A stretch of DNA of 64,000 nt. It comes from Myxococcales bacterium (GTDB lineage Bacteria; Myxococcota_A; Polyangia; Polyangiales; Polyangiaceae). The stretch covers positions 124,001 through 188,000 of the forward strand of contig JADJKB010000003.1 of assembly GCA_016706225.1 (NCBI GenBank), read 5' to 3'. A program made the translations under genes and the position numbers. This document shows, one piece after another, positions 16,800 through 23,796 of the stretch. Positions within the stretch are counted from its first letter, which is position 1, and every line of letters starts with the position of its first letter. Under the pieces are notes generated by a model. That model worked only from the letters and a program-made list of their open reading frames with translations. It searched no databases and had not been told where the DNA came from.

Positions 16800-18455
16800 C
16801 TAGCTGCGCGGTTCGGATTCGCCCTCCGCGTCCTCCGCGTCCTCCGCGCCCTCCGCGTCCTCTGCTCCCTCCGCGTCCTCTGCGTCCCCTGCGCCCTCCG
16901 CGTCCTCTGCGTCCCCTGCGCCCTCCGCGTCCTCTGCGTCCTCTGCGTCCTCTGCGCCCTCCGCGTCCTCTGCTCCCCCGTCGGCCGCCCCCCAGATGAA
17001 CCACGCCGCAACCCCAAACAGCACCACGAACACCAGCGCCCCCCACAAGATCCGCCGCCGGTCGTCGGGGAAGCGGGTCCCGATCTGCACGATGCCGTCG
17101 CTGAAGTCACCCCGGGGCGCCTCCTCCGCGTGTTGATCGCGGCGCTCCGCAGCAATGGTGCACGGTTCACCCGTCGGCAACCGCGGACCATCGTAAGCTC
17201 CGCGGTACACCGTCTCGACGCTCGGCAGGTTGCCCGCGACGTCCAGCCCCGTCTCACACACGGGCCAAGCGTCGACCTGATGCGAACGACCGAGCGCAAC
17301 GTCGTAAGCGCGAGGTCCCGCGTACCCGACGACCGCGAGCACCACCAGCGCAAACACCCCTCGCGCGGCGTACGGCGAGCTCAGCATCGACTGGCGGACG
17401 ATCAGCGCCGCGATCAGCCCGCCACCAGCAAACAGCAGCGGCAACGTGGGTGTCTCGGTGCCCGGAACACCACGGAACGCATCGGTCAGCAGGCCAACCG
17501 AGGTCGCGGCGAGGATGGCGTCCCAGACCGGAAAGAGCACCAGCATCACGAACACGAGGACCGCCACCAGGCTGCGGCGCGCGCCGGAGGGGGGCGCTGC
17601 CCGCGCGGGTTCGAAGCGCGCCGCGGTCTGGCTGGAGTCTCGGCCAGCGGAGCCCTTCGATTTCTGGCGGTCCGATGCGGGCGGCGGGGCTTCGGAGCCC
17701 TGCGCTTCCTCGGGCTGTTCTTCCGATCCCGGCTCCGGCGGTGGCGAATCCAGCTCCGCCTGCGCCCGCTCCGCGCTCGAGCGCCGGACGCGGCGCGCCA
17801 GATCGATCAGCAGCACTGCCAAGATCAGCTGGGCCACCAGCAACGCCCCGCGCTGCGTCACCGGCTCGGGTCCGGGTCGCGCCGCGAACAAACGGAAGAG
17901 CGGGAAACCCGTGTCGATGGCCACGAACGCAAACGCCGCCCCCACCACGCTCGACGGCACCCTCGCCTCGAGAGCGCTGGCCATGCGCGCGAGCGCCAGG
18001 ATCAAGGCCCCCAGACCCAACAACCGGGCCGCCGCGACCAGCACGTACAGCTCCTTCGTCGAGATGGCCTCCGACGAACCCTCGGTACCTCCGAACCCCA
18101 ACACCAACGCGCCACTCACCAGGGCAACCACGACGAACGCCGCGGCGGCGACCAATGCCGGAGTGACCGCGCGTGTGGCTGGCGGCACGCGCGTCAGCCG
18201 GAGCAGCGCCGTCACGAGCAGCAGCGAGATCAAGGTGTAGAACCCTTGATGCGCGTACGACACCATCGTCATCAGCACGAGCGCGCCGGGATCTCGTGCG
18301 TCCAATTGCGGGGCGAGGCGGATGGCCTGAAACTGCGCAGCAGCGCTGCCGAGGGTCAGTACGAGCCAGGTGCCAATCAGCCATTTGAGGCCAGCGCGCA
18401 CCGAGACCCAGCTCGCGGTGCGCTCGAGCTCTCGCTGGCCGCGCGCGGTCACCAT
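16800..18455 (-). CDS. Polytopic membrane protein with acidic repeat tail
   Basis: This 551-aa protein has about nine to ten predicted membrane segments. A first set lies in the N-terminal 230 residues. An acidic, Pro/Glu-rich cytoplasmic-type loop (EPGSEEQPEEAQGSEAPPP) follows, then three further helices, a soluble loop with two Cys (WPVCETGLD, GEPCTIAAE), one last helix (LWGALVFVVLFGVAAWFIWG) and a tail of about 55 residues built from GAEDAE units. No family is recognised. The tail is encoded by a 9-bp repeat array and may vary in length between strains. The long open frame on the opposite strand is a shadow. Confidence 0.7.
   Translation of the reverse strand: MVTARGQRELERTASWVSVRAGLKWLIGTWLVLTLGSAAAQFQAIRLAPQLDARDPGALVLMTMVSYAHQGFYTLISLLLVTALLRLTRVPPATRAVTPALVAAAAFVVVALVSGALVLGFGGTEGSSEAISTKELYVLVAAARLLGLGALILALARMASALEARVPSSVVGAAFAFVAIDTGFPLFRLFAARPGPEPVTQRGALLVAQLILAVLLIDLARRVRRSSAERAQAELDSPPPEPGSEEQPEEAQGSEAPPPASDRQKSKGSAGRDSSQTAARFEPARAAPPSGARRSLVAVLVFVMLVLFPVWDAILAATSVGLLTDAFRGVPGTETPTLPLLFAGGGLIAALIVRQSMLSSPYAARGVFALVVLAVVGYAGPRAYDVALGRSHQVDAWPVCETGLDVAGNLPSVETVYRGAYDGPRLPTGEPCTIAAERRDQHAEEAPRGDFSDGIVQIGTRFPDDRRRILWGALVFVVLFGVAAWFIWGAADGGAEDAEGAEDAEDAEDAEGAGDAEDAEGAGDAEDAEGAEDAEGAEDAEDAEGESEPRS
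16821..16976 (-). repeat. 9-bp tandem repeat array encoding an acidic tail
   Basis: About 17 units of a 9-bp repeat (plus strand TCCTCTGCG / CCCTCCGCG variants) encode alternating Gly-Ala-Glu and Asp-Ala-Glu on the minus strand. A 27-bp block is duplicated exactly inside it. Slippage could change the tail length in steps of three residues without shifting the frame. Confidence 0.85.
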
Positions 18456-18543
18456 GGCCCGGCATCATGGCCGAGGTCCGGCCGCGGGCGAAGTGGCAAC
18501 ACCAGCAGGCGGCGTCGAGGCGCGCGCTCGTGCACCGGCGAAG

Positions 18544-18561
18544 CGCCGGCGATCGCCGGCG
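18544..18561. repeat. 18-bp perfect palindrome in an intergenic gap
   Basis: CGCCGGCGATCGCCGGCG is perfectly palindromic and is flanked by further CGGCG/CGCCG words. It lies in the divergent gap (18456-18694) between the acidic-tail membrane protein and the 82-aa gene. It could be a regulator site or simply a GC-rich hairpin. The rest of this 240-bp gap holds nothing recognisable. Confidence 0.4.
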
Positions 18562-18694
18562 GGCGCCGGTGTTCGCCTGAGGGTGAGCCCACGAATCGAG
18601 CGGTTTTTGTTGCGCGCGGGCCTGGCATGACGCTCGCAATCCGCTCTGCCACGGGCGCACGAAGGTCGGGCGCCTCGCCGGAGGAATTGAGCAC

Positions 18695-18943
18695 ATGCAC
18701 GACTCGAAAATGAAGGTTGCTTACGTCATCACTCAGCGCAACGGCAAGAACCACTGGACGCGCATCGGCGTCGGTTTCGTCAACCGTGACGGGTCCATCA
18801 ACCTGAAGCTGGAGGCGGTGCCGGTGACCGGCGAGCTCCAGATCCGTGATCAGGTTCCGCGAGATCAGCCGCTGACCATCGTCTCGACCGACGGGGGCAA
18901 GAACGGGCGACACGAAAGTGGAGCGCTGGCCGAGCTCGGGTGA
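18695..18943 (+). CDS. Small conserved-type hypothetical protein (82 aa)
   Basis: ATG 18695 has GGAGG 10 bp upstream. The sequence MKVAYVITQRNGKNHWTRIG then VGFVNRDGSINLKLEAVPV looks like a compact beta-rich domain. The N/D-G-S-I-N-L motif recalls small single-domain proteins of unknown function such as DUF736-like families, where 'W.RIG.A..N.DGS...L...P..G.L..R' is common. That similarity is from memory and not checked. There is no signal peptide or membrane helix. It is followed 6 bp later by the helix-hairpin-helix gene, so the two are probably co-transcribed. Confidence 0.65.
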   Translation: MHDSKMKVAYVITQRNGKNHWTRIGVGFVNRDGSINLKLEAVPVTGELQIRDQVPRDQPLTIVSTDGGKNGRHESGALAELG

Positions 18944-18949
18944 CGCGCC

Positions 18950-19564
18950 ATGACGCGGACTGAAGCTGCTGTCCGGTCGGGTGCTGACCCGACCGGACTG
19001 GCGTCCGAAGAATCGCTCAGAGCGCCCGCTCCCACACGGAACCATTGGTTCCCCGTGGTGATGAAGGTCGCTGGCATTGCGGCGCTGCTCATCGGGCTCG
19101 CCGGCATCGGTGCGGCGTCGATGGTGCTCGGCGACGGGGGCGTCGCGGTCGCCCGCGGTGCGGCCCCGGAAGCGTCGGGAGGTTGGCTCGCGGGAGGCCC
19201 TGCGGCGGAGCCGCCCGCAGCGGCCGGCGGCAGCGCGCGCAAGCAGCACTCGGGCCCGGCGGACTCTCGCAAGCCGCCCAGCGCTGCGCTCACCGCCGAC
19301 GGCAAGGTCATCCTGAACCTGGCAGAGGTCGACGACCTGAGACGCTTACCCGGCATCGGTCGCCGGCGGGCCGAAGCCATCCTGGAGCTGCGCGCGCGCC
19401 TCAAGCGCTTCCGACGGGTCACGGAGCTCCTACGTGTGCGCGGCATCGGCGTGCGCGGGCTCCGGCGCATCACACCATTGGTGGTGCTCGATCCACCAAA
19501 ATCCGGCGGCGACGCCGGGGCCGATGCCGGGGCCGATGCCGCGAAAGGAGACGCGGGGAGCTGA
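18950..19564 (+). CDS. ComEA-like membrane-anchored helix-hairpin-helix protein
   Basis: This 204-aa protein has a single membrane helix (about 37-60: VVMKVAGIAALLIGLAGIGA), a Gly/Ala/Pro linker, then two helix-hairpin-helix motifs (about 117-180: LNLAEVDDLRRLPGIGRRRA and RVRGIGVRGLRRI). ComEA proteins bind incoming double-stranded DNA during natural transformation. This one has the same anchor-linker-HhH layout but no signal for the other competence genes nearby. The C-terminus is a short Asp/Ala repeat (DAGADAGADAAKGDAG). A general DNA-binding envelope role is the safest reading. Confidence 0.8.
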   Translation: MTRTEAAVRSGADPTGLASEESLRAPAPTRNHWFPVVMKVAGIAALLIGLAGIGAASMVLGDGGVAVARGAAPEASGGWLAGGPAAEPPAAAGGSARKQHSGPADSRKPPSAALTADGKVILNLAEVDDLRRLPGIGRRRAEAILELRARLKRFRRVTELLRVRGIGVRGLRRITPLVVLDPPKSGGDAGADAGADAAKGDAGS

Positions 19565-19608
19565 GCTTTCGGCGGCGAGGCGCCGCGAGTCGGCTAGGCT
19601 TCGTCGCC

Positions 19609-20538
19609 GTGAAACCCCTGCCGGTTCGCGGAGTCGTGCGGCTCGCGCTCGCGCTGTCTGGCGCGGCGGGGCTCGGGGCGGCGTGTGTCTCGGCGCCGCC
19701 GCCGTCGGCCGAACCGGCAGCTGGAGCTGATTCGATCCGACAAACATCCGACGCGACCGCGAGCGCTCGGCCCGACGCGACGGCGAGCGACGGCGGAGGG
19801 CTCGCGGCGGACGCAGCGGTTGGGGCGGACGCAAGCTCCGCGGCGAGCGCTTGTCCTGACGGCATGTTGCGTGTGACCAAGGACTTCTGCCCCAAGGTCG
19901 AGCGTCAGTGTTTGAAGAGTGAATACGACAAGGCCAATCACATCACGCTCTGTCATCGCTTCAAACCGGACACGACGGTGTGCCGTGCGCCGCGGGTCGC
20001 ACTCGACTTCTGCATCGATCGCTACGAGTACCCCAACCAGGAGCGAGCACACCCGCCGGTGATGGTGAGCTTCTTCGACGCCAGCGGGCTGTGCGCCGCC
20101 AAGGGCAAACGCCTGTGTTACGAGGGGGAGTGGACGGCGGCGTGTGAGGGCCCCGACGAGAAACCATTTCCGTACGGGTGGGAGCGGTCGAGCGAGAAGT
20201 GCAACTTCGACAACGCCTGGACCGATCCCAGCCTGAAGAAGATCTACTCGGACGATCCAGCAATTCGCGACGCCGAGCTGGCGCGCCTCGACCGCAGTGT
20301 GCCGAGCGGCTCCAAGCCCGGTTGTGTGAGCGACTACGGCGTGTTCGATCTCACCGGCAACGTCGACGAGTGGACCCTCGCCGATCAGGACCGCCCGCGG
20401 GAAAAAGGGCGCTTCTCGGCGCTGAAAGGCGGCGCCTGGGGCCACGTCCGCAACGCCTGCCGCCCCGTGACCACCAGCCACGAGCCGGAGTTCACCTATT
20501 ACTTCGTGAGTTTTCGCTGCTGCAAAGATGTGAGTTGA
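19609..20538 (+). CDS. Lipoprotein with FGE-sulfatase-type (SUMF1-like) domain
   Basis: GTG 19609 gives a type II signal peptide with lipobox GAAC at residues 23-26, then an Ala/Asp/Ser-rich linker. The C-terminal domain carries hallmarks of the FGE/SUMF1 fold: FCIDRYEYPN, GKRLCYEGEWTAACEG, YGVFDLTGNVDEWTL, and the end LKGGAWGHVRNACRPVTTSH ... FRCCKDV. Many Cys suggest disulfides and export. FGE-fold proteins include formylglycine-generating enzymes but also many non-enzymatic or carbohydrate-binding relatives. The active-site arrangement of a true FGE is not evident, so I do not claim enzyme activity. Confidence 0.82.
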   Translation: MKPLPVRGVVRLALALSGAAGLGAACVSAPPPSAEPAAGADSIRQTSDATASARPDATASDGGGLAADAAVGADASSAASACPDGMLRVTKDFCPKVERQCLKSEYDKANHITLCHRFKPDTTVCRAPRVALDFCIDRYEYPNQERAHPPVMVSFFDASGLCAAKGKRLCYEGEWTAACEGPDEKPFPYGWERSSEKCNFDNAWTDPSLKKIYSDDPAIRDAELARLDRSVPSGSKPGCVSDYGVFDLTGNVDEWTLADQDRPREKGRFSALKGGAWGHVRNACRPVTTSHEPEFTYYFVSFRCCKDVS

Positions 20539-20582
20539 ACTCGTCTCTCGTGAACGGCTGAGTCTGGACCCGGACGGGGCGG

Positions 20583-20755
20583 TCGCTAGTGTCGTGAATC
20601 CGCAATTCGCAACCGAATTGCGGACCGCGCTCCGCGCGGCGCTGCTATCGCAGCGCGGACACTATCTTCCTCGAAAGGGCGCCGCGCGCCCCTCTCGCGC
20701 TTCGCGCGATTCACCCCGCGGAATTCGCTCCGCGAATTCGCTAGTGTGCCGAGGT
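20583..20755. repeat. Cluster of hairpins in a gene-free 330-bp gap
   Basis: The gap 20539-20867 has no gene. It contains a perfect 10-bp inverted repeat CCGCAATTCG / CGAATTGCGG (20600-20623), GCGCTGC / GCAGCGC (20639-20656), several CGCG hairpins, and an imperfect GCGGAATTCGC / GCGAATTCGC pair. The word CGCTAGTGT occurs at both borders (about 20584 and 20739) in the same orientation. It looks like a REP- or MITE-like non-coding element, perhaps also terminating the upstream lipoprotein transcript. Confidence 0.55.
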
Positions 20756-20867
20756 CACATCTTGCCCGATTTGCGGACTCGGCACTCTAGGCCGCCGGGA
20801 CGATTTTGACCCACCGAGGCCGGCCGGATATGAGTAGCGGTTTCCTGCCTGACTCGAAGGACAAAAC

Positions 20868-21584
20868 ATGAAGACGATGCGATGGTTCGGGGTGGTCGCG
20901 TTTCTTGGAGTGTTCGCTGCTTGCGGGGGCGACGACGGCGGCGGTGGGAGCGGGGGAACCGGAGGCTCCGCGACCGGCGGCAGCGGTGGGAGCTCCGCAA
21001 CCGGCGGAGGCGGCAGCGCGGGCAGCACCACCGGTGGCGGAGGTGGGACAGCGGGTGCTGGGGGCGGGGCAACGGGAGGCGCAGCGGGCGGTGGTGGCGC
21101 GGCGGGCACCGGCGGTGCGAGCGGCGGCACGGGCGGCGCAGCGGGTGACGCAGGCACGACCGACTCGGGCGGGGTCTGCAACACGTTCGCCAACGGCGCG
21201 TCCCCGATCGACGAGACCAAGGTGGCGACCAGCCAGCCGGCTCCGACTGGCGGCACCCTCGTGGACGGCACGTACTTCCTCACGAGCTACGCGATCAACA
21301 CGGGCCCCGGCGGCAGTGCGGGTCCGACCGGAAAAAAGATTCGCCACACGCTGGTCATTTCGGGAGCCAGCTCCGGCACGGCCACGCTTCAGAGCGTACG
21401 GGAGAAGCTCGGCGAGGCCGAGCTCCGCACGACCGGCACGGCGACCTCGTCGGGCACCAACCTCAACATCCAGTTGACCTGCGGAGTCAGCGGCAGCACT
21501 TCGATCGGTTACACCGTCACGAGCACCGGGCTGCAATTGCTCGACGCCACGAACACGAACGTGCAGACGTTCACCAAACAATGA
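20868..21584 (+). CDS. Lipoprotein with Gly/Ser/Thr-rich stalk, unknown function
   Basis: This 238-aa protein has a signal peptide with lipobox FAAC (Cys19). A stalk of about 80 residues made of GG-S/T/A units follows, then a compact domain with a possible disulfide (GGVCNTFANG to LTCGVSG) and a beta-rich sequence (TLVDGTYFLTSYAIN, HTLVISGASSGTATL). Gly-rich stalked lipoproteins of this build are abundant in Polyangiales; they presumably hold the domain away from the membrane. There is no enzyme motif. The gene is preceded by the hairpin cluster. Confidence 0.75.
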   Translation: MKTMRWFGVVAFLGVFAACGGDDGGGGSGGTGGSATGGSGGSSATGGGGSAGSTTGGGGGTAGAGGGATGGAAGGGGAAGTGGASGGTGGAAGDAGTTDSGGVCNTFANGASPIDETKVATSQPAPTGGTLVDGTYFLTSYAINTGPGGSAGPTGKKIRHTLVISGASSGTATLQSVREKLGEAELRTTGTATSSGTNLNIQLTCGVSGSTSIGYTVTSTGLQLLDATNTNVQTFTKQ

Positions 21585-21601
21585 CCTGATCTGGGCGGGG
21601 T

Positions 21602-21629
21602 GGACGCGGTGCACGAGCTCACCGCGTCC
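21602..21629 (+). terminator. Possible terminator hairpin between the lipoprotein and hisG
   Basis: A perfect 10-bp stem, GGACGCGGTG / CACCGCGTCC, with an 8-nt loop lies 17 bp after the lipoprotein stop. There is no U-run, so this is a weak call; it may serve the convergent hisG transcript as well. Confidence 0.35.
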
Positions 21630-21749
21630 GCGTGCCCCCCTCCTGAGCGAGCGCGGCGATGCAGCGGAGGCCGCCCACACGACCGGGCGAAGCCCCGAGG
21701 ATGGGCGGGCAGCGCCTCCCCGGCACGCTGGATCCCTGAAGCGGTAGCC

Positions 21750-22370
21750 CTAACCGAGCGCGGCTCGCAACCGCTCCACCAGCGGCTGGACCTCCGCGCG
21801 GCGGAGTTTGTACTGCGCGCGGTTGGCCACCAGCACACTCGATACCTCGGCGACCAGCTCCCGCTCCTCGAGGTTGTTCTCCACGAGTGTCGTGCCGGTC
21901 TCGACCAGATCGACGATCAAATGCGCGAGCCCGACCAGCGGCGCGAGCTCCACGGAACCCTGTACGTAGATGATCTCCGCCTGGACCCCGCGCTTGGCAA
22001 AATGCTCCGCTGCGATGCGCGCGTACTTGGTCGCCACCCGCGGCACCGCCGGCACACTCACGTCCTTCTTGGCCGCAACCACCATGCGACAACGACCAAT
22101 GCCGAGATCGAGCGGCTGATACAGATCGTAGCGCCGCTCGAGCAGCACGTCGCGCCCGCTCACCCCGAGGTCCGCCGCGCCGTACTCGACGTAGGTCGGC
22201 ACGTCGTCGGGCTTGAGCAGCAGAAACCGCAGGGCACCGTCGGCGCTCTCCCGCACCAGTCGCCGGTCGTCGGCGAGCACCGAGGAGGCATCCAATGACG
22301 CCCGCTCGAACAGCGCCGCGAGCTGTTTGGTGACCCGGCCCTTGGGAATGGCGATCGTCAGCGGCCTCAC
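21750..22370 (-). CDS. hisG: ATP phosphoribosyltransferase, short (HisG-S) form
   Basis: HisG condenses ATP with phosphoribosyl pyrophosphate, the first and feedback-regulated step of histidine synthesis. The 206-aa product begins VRPLTIAIPKGRV (GTG start 22370). It carries VEYGAADLGVSGRDVLLE and the PRPP-binding loop LIVDLVETGTTLVENNL. The length marks the short form, which lacks the C-terminal regulatory domain and normally works with HisZ; hisZ is not in this window. The GTG overlaps the murA stop by 4 bp (GTGA). The much longer open frame up to 23840 is an out-of-frame reading of murA and is rejected. Confidence 0.95.
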   Translation of the reverse strand: MRPLTIAIPKGRVTKQLAALFERASLDASSVLADDRRLVRESADGALRFLLLKPDDVPTYVEYGAADLGVSGRDVLLERRYDLYQPLDLGIGRCRMVVAAKKDVSVPAVPRVATKYARIAAEHFAKRGVQAEIIYVQGSVELAPLVGLAHLIVDLVETGTTLVENNLEERELVAEVSSVLVANRAQYKLRRAEVQPLVERLRAALG

Positions 22371-23635
22371 GGCGCGCCCTCGAGCGCCACGCGCTCGATG
22401 TCGGCGCCGACACCCGCGAGCTTCTTCTCGATGTGCTCGTAGCCACGGTCCAGGTGGTAGACACGGCGCACGATCGTGTCGCCCTCGGCGACGAGTCCGG
22501 CGATGACCAGCGAGGCGCTGGCGCGAAGATCCGTCGCCATCACGCTGGCCCCCGACAACCCCTTCACCCCCTGCACGAAGGCGGTATTGCCGCGTGTGTC
22601 GATGTCCGCACCCATGCGGCACAGCTCGGGCACGTGCATGAAGCGGTTTTCGAAGATGGTCTCGGTGAGCACACTGCGACCCTCCGCCACCGTCATCATG
22701 GCCATGAACTGCGCCTGCATGTCGGTGGGGAAGCCGGGGTGCGGCGCGGTCGTGACGTCGACCGCTCGCAGCGCGCCGAGCCGCCGGACCCGCATGTGCT
22801 CCCCCTCGCGCTCGATCTCGAGGCCCGCCATGCGCATCTTCACGATCACCGGCTCCAGCTGGTCGATCGGCGCGTTTTCCAGCAGCACGTCGCCGCCCGC
22901 CGCGCCCACGGCCGCGATGAACGTGCCCGCCTCGATGCGATCGCTGACGATGGCGTGGTCGAACGGATCCAACGACTCGGAGCCGTGGATCACGACCACG
23001 TCGGTGCCGGCCCCTTCGACCCGCGCGCCCATCTTGTTGAGCACACGCCCCAGCTCTTCGACCTCCGGTTCGCGCGCCGAGTTCACCAGCGTCGTACGAC
23101 CCCGGGCCAGCGCCGCCGCCATCATCAGGTTCTCGGTACCCGTGACGGTGGGCAGATCGAACACGATCTCTGCACCCTTGAGCCGCGGGGCTTCGGCCAC
23201 CACGTACCCGTGCTCGACGCGAATCGTGGCGCCGAGGGCCTCGAGCCCCTTCAAGTGTTGATCGATGGGCCGCGCACCGATGGCACAACCGCCCGGCAAG
23301 GACACCTTCGCGCGACCGTAGCGGGCAACCAGGGGGCCCAGGACCAGCACACTCGCCCGCATCTGTCGCACCAGCTCGTACGGCGCCTCGGGGCGGACCG
23401 CACCCACCGCCTCCGCCACTCGCACCTCCGGCGTCGCGACGCTCACCTCGCGCCCCAGGAACCTGAGCAGCGCCGCGGTCGTGTCGATGTCGCGCAGGCC
23501 CGGCACGTTGCGCAGCAGGGATTGGCCGTCCGAGAGCAGTGTCGCGCACAGGATCGGCAGCGCGGCGTTCTTCGCGCCACCCACCGCGATACGGCCAGAG
23601 AGGGGGCGGGTTCCTCGAACTCGAATCGCGTCCAT
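22367..23635 (-). CDS. murA: UDP-N-acetylglucosamine 1-carboxyvinyltransferase
   Basis: MurA transfers enolpyruvate from PEP to UDP-GlcNAc, the first committed step of peptidoglycan synthesis, in the cytoplasm. The 422-aa protein starts at ATG 23635 (MDAIRVRGTRPLSGRIAVGG). Lys22 is in GGAKNAALPIL, and the catalytic Cys117 is in LPGGCAIGARPID, so the enzyme should be fosfomycin-sensitive in principle. Later motifs are FDLPTVTGTENLMMAAALA and HPGFPTDMQAQFMAMM. The upstream in-frame ATG (23674) would add 13 non-conserved residues. It is translationally coupled to hisG, a pairing seen in several bacterial groups. Confidence 0.97.
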   Translation of the reverse strand: MDAIRVRGTRPLSGRIAVGGAKNAALPILCATLLSDGQSLLRNVPGLRDIDTTAALLRFLGREVSVATPEVRVAEAVGAVRPEAPYELVRQMRASVLVLGPLVARYGRAKVSLPGGCAIGARPIDQHLKGLEALGATIRVEHGYVVAEAPRLKGAEIVFDLPTVTGTENLMMAAALARGRTTLVNSAREPEVEELGRVLNKMGARVEGAGTDVVVIHGSESLDPFDHAIVSDRIEAGTFIAAVGAAGGDVLLENAPIDQLEPVIVKMRMAGLEIEREGEHMRVRRLGALRAVDVTTAPHPGFPTDMQAQFMAMMTVAEGRSVLTETIFENRFMHVPELCRMGADIDTRGNTAFVQGVKGLSGASVMATDLRASASLVIAGLVAEGDTIVRRVYHLDRGYEHIEKKLAGVGADIERVALEGAP

Positions 23636-23796
23636 CGGGTGTGCCCGCGTACGCTCGGTCGGTCGGGCGCGCAAGCGAGAATGTAAGCTCGCGCGCCGCC
23701 GGCATACTGCTCGGGGTCAGCCCCTCCGCAACATTGGCGCGCGCATCCGACGGGTCAGCGCTCGAATTTCGGGCTACGCTCGCGCTCGACTGAAGC

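Noticed and set aside
15560..17353. A 597-aa minus-strand frame covering the DUF362 gene
   Set aside because: It overlaps the Tat-exported DUF362 frame and is Arg/Gly-rich without domain features; a shadow.
16758..18713. A 651-aa plus-strand frame opposite the acidic-tail membrane protein
   Set aside because: It is an antisense shadow. Its Leu/Cys/Val repeats are simply the reverse of the GAEDAE array, and the minus frame has real membrane helices.
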